Origin: Rhodospirillales bacterium
Lineage (GTDB): Bacteria > Pseudomonadota > Alphaproteobacteria > Rhodospirillales > UBA2165
Assembly (NCBI GenBank): GCA_028345065.1
Contig: JAOMCN010000002.1
Span: 1 to 64,000 of the forward strand
DNA length: 64,000 nt
Reading direction: 5' to 3'
Shown one piece after another: positions 19,605 to 28,671 of the stretch (position 1 is the stretch's first letter; each line of letters starts with the position of its first letter). Made by a program: the position numbers and the translations under genes. The notes beneath the pieces are model-generated. The model was not told the origin of the DNA. It ran no database searches and saw nothing but the letters and a program-made list of their open reading frames with translations.

Positions 19605-20322
19605 AACTTAATTTACAAATTATGGCCGAAGCGTCGTCACTTCCCCCGAGACGGTTGGCCTCCTCACAGAGGTTGAAGGCACATTCGGGTGATCTTTCTG
19701 AAACAACCGGCTTTATGACGTCGTCCGGAACGGCATCCGTGATACCGTCGGAAACAAGCACTAATATGTCGCCCGATCGGATGTCCTGCTGAATGAGGTG
19801 CGGCTTGGGAGCCATAGGATTTCCGCCGCCCAGGCACTGCGTAACAATGCCCGTACGTTCCCCTGGATAAACGTCATCCTCCGAAATCTGGTTAATGCCA
19901 GCGTCGTGGATCCAATAGGCGCGGCTATCACCGACGTTGAAAATGGTGCAACGTTCCTCGTTAATGACGGCTCCGACAATTGTGGTTCCCATGGCGTAGG
20001 GACTTCTACTACCTTCTTCCAACTCCCGAATATGATGATGGACATCGGCAATTGCTTCATCGATTTTAACTTCACCCCTGGAACTCTTAAAAAGATCATT
20101 CAGATGCTCTATCGCCGTGCGGCTTGCAATGTCGCCGCTACTGTGACCTCCGAGGCCATCCGCCAAAGTGACCAAGAAGGGCAATTGCGAGAGTTCAACC
20201 GATTTCCGACCACTATTTGTATCCTTTCCGAAAAGCAATATATCTCCGATACCGCAGGCATCTTCGTTCTGATCCCGCCCAGATCCCCGTCTGGTAAAAC
20301 CGTTAATCGTGCAAAACGTCAT
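19603..20322 (-). CDS. PP2C-family protein phosphatase
   Basis: [42 protein letters not shown] motifs. Confidence 0.88.
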   Translation of the reverse strand: MTFCTINGFTRRGSGRDQNEDACGIGDILLFGKDTNSGRKSVELSQLPFLVTLADGLGGHSSGDIASRTAIEHLNDLFKSSRGEVKIDEAIADVHHHIRELEEGSRSPYAMGTTIVGAVINEERCTIFNVGDSRAYWIHDAGINQISEDDVYPGERTGIVTQCLGGGNPMAPKPHLIQQDIRSGDILVLVSDGITDAVPDDVIKPVVSERSPECAFNLCEEANRLGGSDDASAIICKLS

Positions 20323-21581
20323 TCGATACCAAGCGCCTTCCTACGATCTTTATTGAGCTTCGTGATATCCTTATGCAATTGCCTGACATCCGACGGTCGT
20401 TCATCAGGAACCAAACTAACCGTTCGGGAGAGATAGGTATGAAGATTCTCACCGACCTCTTCCTTGAATTTAGTATCAAGAAGTCTCTTGGTATCTTCGT
20501 AGGTTTCGGGTACTTCCTCGGTTACTAATGCGATCGCAATAACGCCCCAGGAGAAGACGTCCCAAGTATTCTGAAAAAGCATTTCGTTAGGGGCATGGGG
20601 GTCAGGGGTCCAGGGGGCCGAATAAAAATTGGCAACGGTAACCTTTTTCTTTCCTTCGAGCTCCCAATTCTTCGAAGCTCCAAAATCTGCCAATTTTATG
20701 ATGCCCTCCACGTCTTCCTTATCAACTTCATCATTTTCATCCCTCCCAGAGTAATAATCAAAGAATATATTACTTGGTTTTAAGTCTCGATGTATGATCT
20801 CGTGCCCAAAAGCATAAACAAGACCATCCAAAATTGGTTCCAGTGTATCATAGGCATAAAACCACGGATCATCGTCATCCATGTTTTCTAAAATATCCCT
20901 GATTACCTCATCTTCTTCGTCCCGCGAAAGGTCCGGTCGCATGTTTCTAATTAATTTACGAAAAACCATTTCCTCATCACCAAATATTTCATCCAATGTG
21001 AAATCCAGCCAACCTGTAACCGTATACCATCGGTCGCTTCCCTCGTGCTTTCCGTAGTCGATAATTTCCAGAATATTCTCGTGCCCTTCAAGTTTCTCAA
21101 GAGCATTAACTTCCCTCTCGAAAGCCTCCTCACTGACGGGACTAGACCCGATATTCGGATGAAATAATTTCACGGCACACCAAACGTCCTCGCTGAGATC
21201 CCATGCCTTAAAGACGATCGATTGGCCGCTTTTCGCAAACAATTTATGACAAACAAAACGATCACTGAAGATGTATTGTTTGAGATCCTTCGGCCACCAC
21301 TTCGTAAAATTATCAAAATCTAAATCCTTCCCCGCCGGAACTATCCACTTTTTGATTTCAGGTATCCACTTTGCCCCCTTTTTCTTCAGGGTTTCCTTAT
21401 CCTTATAGACGGGGTTCAGGAATGCCCACCAATCTCGAAATTCCAGAGGATCCAGACCGGTCGGCGCATACCAGAGTTTGTTTTTATTATCCCACCTGGC
21501 CCCACGGCTTTTTGCGTCGTCCTTTTCATCAAACGGGACGTTCAGAAAAAGATTTGAAAGGGTCAAAAATGAAGCAGCCAT
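20319..21581 (-). CDS. Ser/Thr protein kinase with two N-terminal DUF5710-like repeats
   Basis: HRDLKPSN and LADFG catalytic motifs; 'LNVPFDEKDDAKSRGARWDNKNKLWYAP' plus a second 'KKKGAKWIPEIKKWIVPAG' repeat; overlaps PP2C start by 4 nt. Confidence 0.85.
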   Translation of the reverse strand: MAASFLTLSNLFLNVPFDEKDDAKSRGARWDNKNKLWYAPTGLDPLEFRDWWAFLNPVYKDKETLKKKGAKWIPEIKKWIVPAGKDLDFDNFTKWWPKDLKQYIFSDRFVCHKLFAKSGQSIVFKAWDLSEDVWCAVKLFHPNIGSSPVSEEAFEREVNALEKLEGHENILEIIDYGKHEGSDRWYTVTGWLDFTLDEIFGDEEMVFRKLIRNMRPDLSRDEEDEVIRDILENMDDDDPWFYAYDTLEPILDGLVYAFGHEIIHRDLKPSNIFFDYYSGRDENDEVDKEDVEGIIKLADFGASKNWELEGKKKVTVANFYSAPWTPDPHAPNEMLFQNTWDVFSWGVIAIALVTEEVPETYEDTKRLLDTKFKEEVGENLHTYLSRTVSLVPDERPSDVRQLHKDITKLNKDRRKALGIE

Positions 21582-21668
21582 TATATCACTCCCTGCAAGA
21601 CCTAATTCCGTGTATATTGCTGTTTATTTTAGATTTGATAATACCTGGAAAAGGGGAAAAACCCTAAC

Positions 21669-23930
21669 ATGTCGGATAAACGAGGGAATAAGCTCAAATG
21701 CAGCAGCTGTGGTGCTGCCTTTTACGATCTGAACAAACCCTCTCCGTCATGCCCTAAATGCGGAACCTTCCACGTACCCGCAAAGGCCGTTCGAAAACGG
21801 ACGACCGCAAAAGGCAAACTCCCGCATAAGACGGAAAAGAATAACAATAAACCAAATTCCGAACTCTGGGTCTGCGTCCTGGAGGGAGGAAGCTCGGAGG
21901 CAATCGTCGTTAGTGGTCCGCCTGAATTAAATACGTCAGCCCTAAGGGAACCGGGGTGGTATTTTTTTAAGCCTCTCAAATCAAGTGAAACAAAACCCCT
22001 CTCCCCTAAAACAGCCCTCCACATGATGGAAGAACCGAGTGCCGGGATACAATCCTACCTCCAGACACATGCCTTTAAAGGCATTGGTCCTGAGACGGCT
22101 AGAAAACTAGCCGTTCCCGAAACTGAAAATATATTCCAAGATCTATCCCGCCCGGCAACAGAAATTTCCGATGCCTACGGCATTAACGCCGCTACGGCGA
22201 CCCTATTTGAGACGGCGTGGGCAAAAACTTCGGGAACGAGATACCTTCAGATCATGCTGCGTCAATTAGGTCTCGGGAACGCCGTGGTTAAGCAAATCCG
22301 TGAAACTCTCGGGAGCGACGTTATTGAGCAGATCCTGTCAAACCCATATGAACTAGTCAAAAAAATCAAATATTTCACATTTGAAGATGCGGAAAACATT
22401 TTCACGGGCCTTAACCTCGATCTCTCCAGTGATCAAAGAATAATCTCGGCAATGGAACTCTGTCTCTACCGTATAGAAAAAAATAGAGGCCATACGTGTG
22501 CGCCTCTGGAAAGAGCCTTCAAGGATAACGATAAGCTTATTGACGTCGATCACGATATCATGGAGGGGGTCCTGAGGTCCGCCACGGAACACTTTAAATT
22601 CGCGGAGTATGACGATCGGGAACATATCGCGACGGTCCCCTCCTTTGAAAGGGAAAATGAAATTGCATCGCGGATCGGGAACCTCCTATCGGTCGGCGCA
22701 ACTCCCGATGAACACCTGGATTTTGACTTTGATCAACTGAACCTCCGGGCATCTCTGGAGTTATCCGATGAACAGAAGGAAGCCCTAAACGGCGCCATTA
22801 ATTCACGGGTCTTTCTGATAACGGGTGGGCCCGGCACCGGAAAGACGAGAATGGTTGAGGCCATCGTCAAGGCGCTCAAATCCGAGAGCCGATACGTTAC
22901 GTTATGCGCACCGACGGGGAGAGCCGCAAAGAGGCTTGAAGAGGAAGGCGGCCTCGGTAGCTTCAACCCGACGACGATCCACCTCCTCTTAACATATGTA
23001 AAGTCAGGAAAAGTGAAGGATGTCGGGACACTTATTATTGATGAGGCATCCATGGTCGATGTCGACCTGATGACTGAAACCCTGGATATACTGAATGAAA
23101 ATAATCACCTCATTATGATTGGTGACGCTGATCAACTCCCCCCCGTGGGGCCCGGACAGGTATTTAAGGATCTCCTGAATTCAGATAAAGTACCCTTCGC
23201 ACGCCTGACCGGTAACTTCCGGCAAACCGAAGGAAGTGAAATCATAAAACTGGCTCGTGACGTGATCGCGGGAAACGACCCGCAGTTAAGTCGCGTCACC
23301 TCGGAGAAGGGCGTCATCTTTATCCCGGAGAGTGACGAAGATAAAATGCAGGGTCTCGTATTGGATCTCTATAACAGCAAACTCGTGCGGATGTTCAAAC
23401 TCGAGACGTCGGATGAAGTCCAGATACTGGCACCTATGCGCAAGGGTGCCGTCGGTACGGAAGCGCTCAATCAGGAAATTCAGAAAACTCGATGGGTCAA
23501 TGAGGAACCCCTCTTTCAGGAAGGAAACCGGAAACCCCTATATCGGGGTGATAAAGTCATACAGACGTCTAATAATTATGAACTCGATGTAAGGAACGGC
23601 GATATTGGAATAATCCGAAGGGGGGGAGACAAAGGAGAGATCTTTGTTTCATACGCCACCAAGGATGTCGCCTACGACAGAGAGAGTTTGGAGGCACTCG
23701 AGCCTGCCTACGCGATTACAATCCACAAATCACAGGGATCCCAGTATCCAGCCGTCATAATTCCGATCGCTAGATCCCATCAATTCATGCTGGGAAGGAA
23801 CCTCCTCTATACCGCAATAACAAGGGCCAAGGCCCACGTCGTCATCGTCGGAGATGAGGCTGCCTTCAAGGCGGGAGTTAATGCCGCCTATAAGGACTTC
23901 CGTTATACGATGTTGAGACATTTTCTTTAA
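21669..23930 (+). CDS. RecD2-like ATP-dependent helicase with N-terminal FYDLN-type zinc ribbon
   Basis: CSSCGAAFYDLNKPSPSCPKCGTFHVP; Walker A ITGGPGTGKT; IIDEASMVD; 'AITIHKSQGSQYPAVIIP'; helix-hairpin-helix-like N-terminal region. Confidence 0.85.
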   Translation: MSDKRGNKLKCSSCGAAFYDLNKPSPSCPKCGTFHVPAKAVRKRTTAKGKLPHKTEKNNNKPNSELWVCVLEGGSSEAIVVSGPPELNTSALREPGWYFFKPLKSSETKPLSPKTALHMMEEPSAGIQSYLQTHAFKGIGPETARKLAVPETENIFQDLSRPATEISDAYGINAATATLFETAWAKTSGTRYLQIMLRQLGLGNAVVKQIRETLGSDVIEQILSNPYELVKKIKYFTFEDAENIFTGLNLDLSSDQRIISAMELCLYRIEKNRGHTCAPLERAFKDNDKLIDVDHDIMEGVLRSATEHFKFAEYDDREHIATVPSFERENEIASRIGNLLSVGATPDEHLDFDFDQLNLRASLELSDEQKEALNGAINSRVFLITGGPGTGKTRMVEAIVKALKSESRYVTLCAPTGRAAKRLEEEGGLGSFNPTTIHLLLTYVKSGKVKDVGTLIIDEASMVDVDLMTETLDILNENNHLIMIGDADQLPPVGPGQVFKDLLNSDKVPFARLTGNFRQTEGSEIIKLARDVIAGNDPQLSRVTSEKGVIFIPESDEDKMQGLVLDLYNSKLVRMFKLETSDEVQILAPMRKGAVGTEALNQEIQKTRWVNEEPLFQEGNRKPLYRGDKVIQTSNNYELDVRNGDIGIIRRGGDKGEIFVSYATKDVAYDRESLEALEPAYAITIHKSQGSQYPAVIIPIARSHQFMLGRNLLYTAITRAKAHVVIVGDEAAFKAGVNAAYKDFRYTMLRHFL

Positions 23931-24584
23931 ATGACTCGCAAACCTCCCGACATCGACTTTGTTCTCAGGCGCCCCTTTATACAGTTTTCCGGAGATGAAA
24001 TTCTGGCTGCCATCGAAGCCCATATTTTAACCGACGTCGCCAATATTGAAATTGCAACTCTAGCCCTTGATGAACTCAAGCTACGAAAGAAAGCCAAACG
24101 AATTACGCTGGCGCAGAAACTATTCCGCAGTGCCGGGTTTAAACCCATCCCCTGGCTGCAGTCGGCACGCGATAGCCTCACTATTCTGGAACGCCCGAAA
24201 AAGGGGAACTACCAAGGGCATTTATATGTCGTTCTTATCGAAGGATATACGAAGACGAATAAATACTATGGTGCTTATGTAGGTTCATCCAGATACCGCC
24301 CTGAGACGCGTTTCAAACAACATAAAGAAGGAAAGCACGCATCGAATATCGTAAACAGGCGTGGATTACACCCCCTCCAAAGCCTTCTCTGGCCCTGGCA
24401 GACAGTGCCGGGTGGCAAGACAGAACGCATACTTTGGGAGAGTGCTTTGAACAGATGTCTGGACCAAGTCATTCCAAAAGTCTCAGGTGACTTTCGTCCC
24501 TCAGGGGAGTGGCCCTCAGAATTTCAGAGACCACTTCAAGCCATATTGAACAAAACGGCTGGGAATAATACTCTTGTTCTATAA
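23931..24584 (+). CDS. GIY-YIG-like nuclease
   Basis: LYVVLIEGYTKTNKYYGAYVGSSRYRPETRFKQHKEGKHASNIVNRRG resembles the GIY-YIG core; ATG directly follows the helicase stop. Confidence 0.65.
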   Translation: MTRKPPDIDFVLRRPFIQFSGDEILAAIEAHILTDVANIEIATLALDELKLRKKAKRITLAQKLFRSAGFKPIPWLQSARDSLTILERPKKGNYQGHLYVVLIEGYTKTNKYYGAYVGSSRYRPETRFKQHKEGKHASNIVNRRGLHPLQSLLWPWQTVPGGKTERILWESALNRCLDQVIPKVSGDFRPSGEWPSEFQRPLQAILNKTAGNNTLVL

Positions 24585-24625
24585 CAATAAATCAACGGGT
24601 AATTCACTCAGGGAGGAAACATCGC

Positions 24626-26953
24626 GTGGCATCCTCTATAATGATTAAAAATCCCATGTCCGACTTAGACCGGGAATCTTGTCTAAAGTGGTCTAAGTTA
24701 GCCAGAGAGAAAAATTATTTGCAGCCCATACAAAGGAAACACTTGTATGAGGCCGGTCGGTACGACGATTGGTATGTTTCGAAATTAGGTAAGGTTGCCG
24801 GAGCACTTAATGACCTTCGTAAACATCTAACCGGAAAAGAACAGAAAAATATAAATTCTATTCTCAAAAAACTTGATGCACCAAATACTGTCGTTAAATC
24901 AAATGACAAGAGTTCTGAACAAACCCCCAAACTTGGTGAGGCTGCGGAGAGTGGTGATCCGGGAGCCCAGTATATGCTGGGAGAGAGCTATTTTGATGGG
25001 GATGCCGATGAAGAAGACGATGCGGAAGCTGTCTCGTGGTTCAAAAAAGCTGCCGATCAAAATCATGCGGAGGCGCAGTGGCGACTGGGGTTCTGTTATT
25101 TGTTTGGATTTGGCGTTGAGGATGACGAAGCGGAAGCTGTCTCCTGGTATAGAAAAGCTGCCGATCAGGATCATGCGGACGCACAGTTCCAACTTGGGCA
25201 CTGTTATTATTACGGGTCCGGCGTTGAAGAAGACGATGACGAAGCTGTCTCCTGGTTCAGAAAAGCTGCCGATCAGGATCATTCAGAAGCCCAGTGTTCG
25301 ATGGGGTTCTGCTATTTTAACGGACATGGCGTTGAGGAAGACGAAGCGGAAGCTGTCTCCTGGTAAAGAAAAGCTGCCGATCAGGATGATGCGGAGGCGC
25401 AGTGGCGACTGGGAAACTGTTATTTTTACGGATGGGGCGTTGAAGAAGACGATGACGAAGCTATCTCCTGGCTTAGAAAAGCTGCCGATCAGGATCATCC
25501 AGAAGCCCAGTGCCGATTGGGAAACTGTTATCTAGGTGGATATGGTGTTGATGAAGACGATGCGGAAGCTGTCTCCTGGTATAGAAAGGCTGCCGATCAG
25601 GATGATGCGGAGGCGCAGTGGCGACTGGGAAACTGTTATCTAGGTGGACATGGTGTTGAGGAAGACGAAGCGGAAGCTGTCTCCTGGTATAGAAAAGCTG
25701 CCGATAAAAATCATGCGGTGGCGCAGTGGCGACTGGGAAACTGTTATCTAGTTGGACTTGGTGTTGAGGAAGACGATGACGAAGCTGTCTCCTGGTATAG
25801 AAAAGCTGCTGATCAGGATAATGCTGAGGCGCAGGAACGACTGGGTAACTGTTATCTTCACGGATGGGGCGTTGAGAAAGACGAAACTGAAGCTGTCTCC
25901 TGGTATAAAAAGGCTGCTGATCAGGATAATGCTGAGGCGCAGGAACGACTGGGCAACTGCTATCTAAGCGGATGGGGCGTTGAGGAAGACGAAGCTGAAG
26001 CTGCCTCCTGGTTAAAAAAGGCTGCTGATCAGGATAATGCTGAGGCTCTCAATATGTTGGGAGCTTGTTATCATCATGGTCACGGTGTCGAACCGGATAT
26101 TGAAAAAGCAAAAATGTATATCCAAAAATCTTTAGACGCTGGGTATGAGGAAGACGAAGATGACAAATACGAACGCGCTTTAATCGGGCAAGCTAAAACG
26201 AAAGAGGATACTTTAACCAGCGCAAATGTCATCCCACTCTTTCCCGGAAAGGCAGTCAGTGATTTTCGGTCAGAAGCACTTAACCAAGATAGTGAAATCA
26301 AACCTGCTCCCAAAGAAGACACAAAACAGCAAACCGGAACTCGTAAAAAAGAGGATTTAAGTACACCTGCCCTTCAAATTATGGTTCCCGGGCACAACCT
26401 TCGCCAAAAATTTGATGCCCGCCACATACAAACACATGATCTACTTAAAGAACCTGAAGGCCTAACACTGGAGTTTAAATCCTCAGCGCGGTGGGACTAC
26501 CTGCAGGAAAAGGAAACAAAGGTGCCAATCCATGCTGTCATCAGGACAGTCGGAGGTTTCATGAATGGAAGGGGGGGAACCCTTCTCATCGGCATCGACG
26601 ATAACGGAAAAATACTAGGTGTCGAGAAGGACATTGAACTTTCTGCGCCAAAGCAAAACGCGGATGGCTACATGCTTTGGTTAACATCAGTCATCGGGAA
26701 TACACTTGGCGGGGAATTCCCGAAATCCCTGATTGCGGATATTCAGTTTGAAGAATTCGAGGGTAAGTCTATCTGTAGGATAGACGTGGATGAATGCCTC
26801 CTAGATAAGGGCATCTACGCCAACTCAAACAAACTTGGATTGGAAAATGACACGTTTTTTCTAAGACAAGGTAACTCCACTCAACCACTAACGCCAAAGG
26901 CTACCGCAGATTACCTTGAACAGAGACGCCGAAGAAGAACTTTGAAGTCTTGA
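24626..26953 (+). pseudogene. Sel1-repeat / AlbA_2 (Schlafen-type) gene interrupted by an in-frame TAA at 25364-25366
   Basis: ORFs 24626-25366 and 25517-26953 are in the same frame; the stop replaces TGG-TAT-AGA of sister repeats by TGG-TAA-AGA; C-terminus 'LTLEFKSSARWDY...GGFMNGRGGTLLIGIDDNGKILGVEKD' = AlbA_2-like. Confidence 0.8.
24985..26095 (+). repeat. about 10 tandem 108-bp (36-aa) Sel1 repeats
   Basis: Repeating AEAVSWYRKAADQDxAEAQxRLGNCYxxGxGVEEDD units. Confidence 0.9.
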
Positions 26954-26978
26954 CCGGAGAAAATAAAAATGAACAACC

Positions 26979-27530
26979 CTACGCCGGAACCACTCCCAAC
27001 TTCTCATCCCTCTGCCTTATCCACCAAATCACCGGTAATGCGATCAAGATCATCCAGGCTTTTCCAATAATCTGGCCACTCAAGTAATCCAAGCTCCCAA
27101 ATGCCAACTGCAAAAATAGTACACTATCGACGATCAATCCGACGATGCCACTCAGGAATACCGCAAGAATAAGTCGTTTCTCCTGGAGTGGTGTATACAC
27201 GGCAAAGTCAGCTAACTCAGATAACAGGAAAGCCGTACCTGAAGCTATTACCAATGCAGGGGGGGCAACAAATGCTGACAGAATAGCGCCTGCGATAATA
27301 GCACCTAGAGCCCAAACTTTACCCAGACGTCGTTGCACCAAATCTCTCAATACAAGGGCCAAACCAATCATAAGGACGCCGCTCGGCGCCATGATATCGA
27401 AGCCGACAGGTATCAGGCAGGGACTATTGGGCGGACATACGGCCCCAAAATTACCTATCATCCAATTTGCGGCAGGAATTGTCAGTATAAATGCGACAAG
27501 ATATCCGTAACCTTCATTGCGAGCAGTCAC
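26979..27530 (-). CDS. VUT family (YhhQ/COG1738-type) queuosine-precursor transporter
   Basis: 'MAPSGVLMIGLALVLRDLVQRRLGK', 'SGTAFLLSELADFAVYTPLQEKR', multiple TM helices. Confidence 0.8.
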   Translation of the reverse strand: MTARNEGYGYLVAFILTIPAANWMIGNFGAVCPPNSPCLIPVGFDIMAPSGVLMIGLALVLRDLVQRRLGKVWALGAIIAGAILSAFVAPPALVIASGTAFLLSELADFAVYTPLQEKRLILAVFLSGIVGLIVDSVLFLQLAFGSLDYLSGQIIGKAWMILIALPVIWWIRQRDEKLGVVPA

Positions 27531-27627
27531 TGAAACCTCCGTAATTTCCCATCGTAGAATTAGCTACCCCAATAACCCGATTCGTTCATTTTGAAAACAG
27601 TTATTACCGCCATAAGTCAAAATTAAA

Positions 27628-27647
27628 TGTGGATAAACTGTGGATAA
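27628..27647. promoter_or_regulatory. two tandem TGTGGATAA (= TTATCCACA) DnaA-box-like 9-mers
   Basis: tgtggataa at 27628-27636 and 27639-27647 in an AT-rich divergent intergenic region. Confidence 0.6.
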
Positions 27648-27738
27648 TTAAAACCATCAGAATACGTAATAACTGTAGAAAAACTGACCTATTCTGCTAA
27701 AATAGAAACCACTAATAACTGTTTGTTTGTCGATCCTC

Positions 27739-28671
27739 ATGACGCTCATTTTAACTTCATGCACCAACCGAAAGCGGTATCAACCGGAACCCTATTTAGA
27801 TACCTTAAACTTACCGCGTGGAACCTTGGAAAAAACGGCTTCTAATTGGGTATCTCGACGAAATAAAGCAAACTCACACTACGAAGCGGGATCTCTCTAT
27901 GTCGGCAGACCTATGAAGGACGCCCGGAATGCCGCCCAACAAATCAACACCTCCCTCTACATTATTTCTGCAGGACTGGGCCTGATATCCATCTTGGATA
28001 CAATTCCCTCGTACAATTTGACTGTCCAAAGCAAGTCACAGGGATCAATTCAGAAAAAAATTATTGAACCAATAAGACCAATGGATTGGTGGAGCGCGTT
28101 GAATACTACCCTGGACAAGAAAAACCCTATAGCCGGTCTCGTCAAAATTCACAAAAGGGAACTTACCCTCATCGCGTGCCCCGAAGTTTACGCCCAGATG
28201 ATTTTGGATGATGTTTTAACTTTAAACGATGAAGATATTAGCACCATTCGAATTTTCGGACCGAGAACTCCTGATAACTTCCCCGTCCGTTTTAGAAACC
28301 TAATCATGCCGTACGATGAGCGTTTCGACGGTCCTGACAGTCCGCTACCCGGTACACGGACAGATTACCCCCAGAGGGTACTCTTTCATTTTGTAAAGGA
28401 CATACTCCCAGGTAGTTCTTCCATGGATGACATTACGGTCCACCGAGAAAGTATTAAAGAACGGATGGAAACCATGAGACGTCCAGCATTAATCAGGCGT
28501 ACACCGTTAAATGACGAACAGATTATAAACCTCATAAGAAATTGCTGGGAAACAGCTGAAGGTAAATCAAGCAAAATGCTCCGCGTTTTAAGAGACAGGG
28601 AAAAAGTTGCCTGCGAGCAGGGTCGCTTTGCCAATTTATTCAAGCTAGCCAAGGAAAGATACAGTCTATGA
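27739..28671 (+). CDS. YaaA/DUF6884-like protein, candidate DpdC
   Basis: N-terminal 'MTLILTSCTNRKR', 'YIISAGLGLIS...PSYNLT' typical of DUF6884/YaaA-like proteins; first gene of the dpd gene train. Confidence 0.55.
   Translation: MTLILTSCTNRKRYQPEPYLDTLNLPRGTLEKTASNWVSRRNKANSHYEAGSLYVGRPMKDARNAAQQINTSLYIISAGLGLISILDTIPSYNLTVQSKSQGSIQKKIIEPIRPMDWWSALNTTLDKKNPIAGLVKIHKRELTLIACPEVYAQMILDDVLTLNDEDISTIRIFGPRTPDNFPVRFRNLIMPYDERFDGPDSPLPGTRTDYPQRVLFHFVKDILPGSSSMDDITVHRESIKERMETMRRPALIRRTPLNDEQIINLIRNCWETAEGKSSKMLRVLRDREKVACEQGRFANLFKLAKERYSL

Noticed and set aside
19798-20436. 212 aa plus-strand ORF
   Set aside because: Antisense to PP2C/kinase genes whose catalytic motifs are clear on the other strand
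24899-25498. Antisense ORFs (24899-25282 -, 25283-25498 -)
   Set aside because: Antisense readings of the same repeats (MILIGSFS... repeated); no independent coding evidence
24873-25535. 220 aa +1-frame ORF over the Sel1 repeats
   Set aside because: Alternate frame kept open by the 108-bp repeat periodicity; real frame is the Sel1/AlbA_2 reading frame
24985-26095. 108-bp repeats considered as CRISPR or satellite DNA
   Set aside because: They encode Sel1 36-aa repeats
27145-27510. Plus-strand 121 aa ORF
   Set aside because: Antisense to the VUT transporter, which has recognisable family sequence
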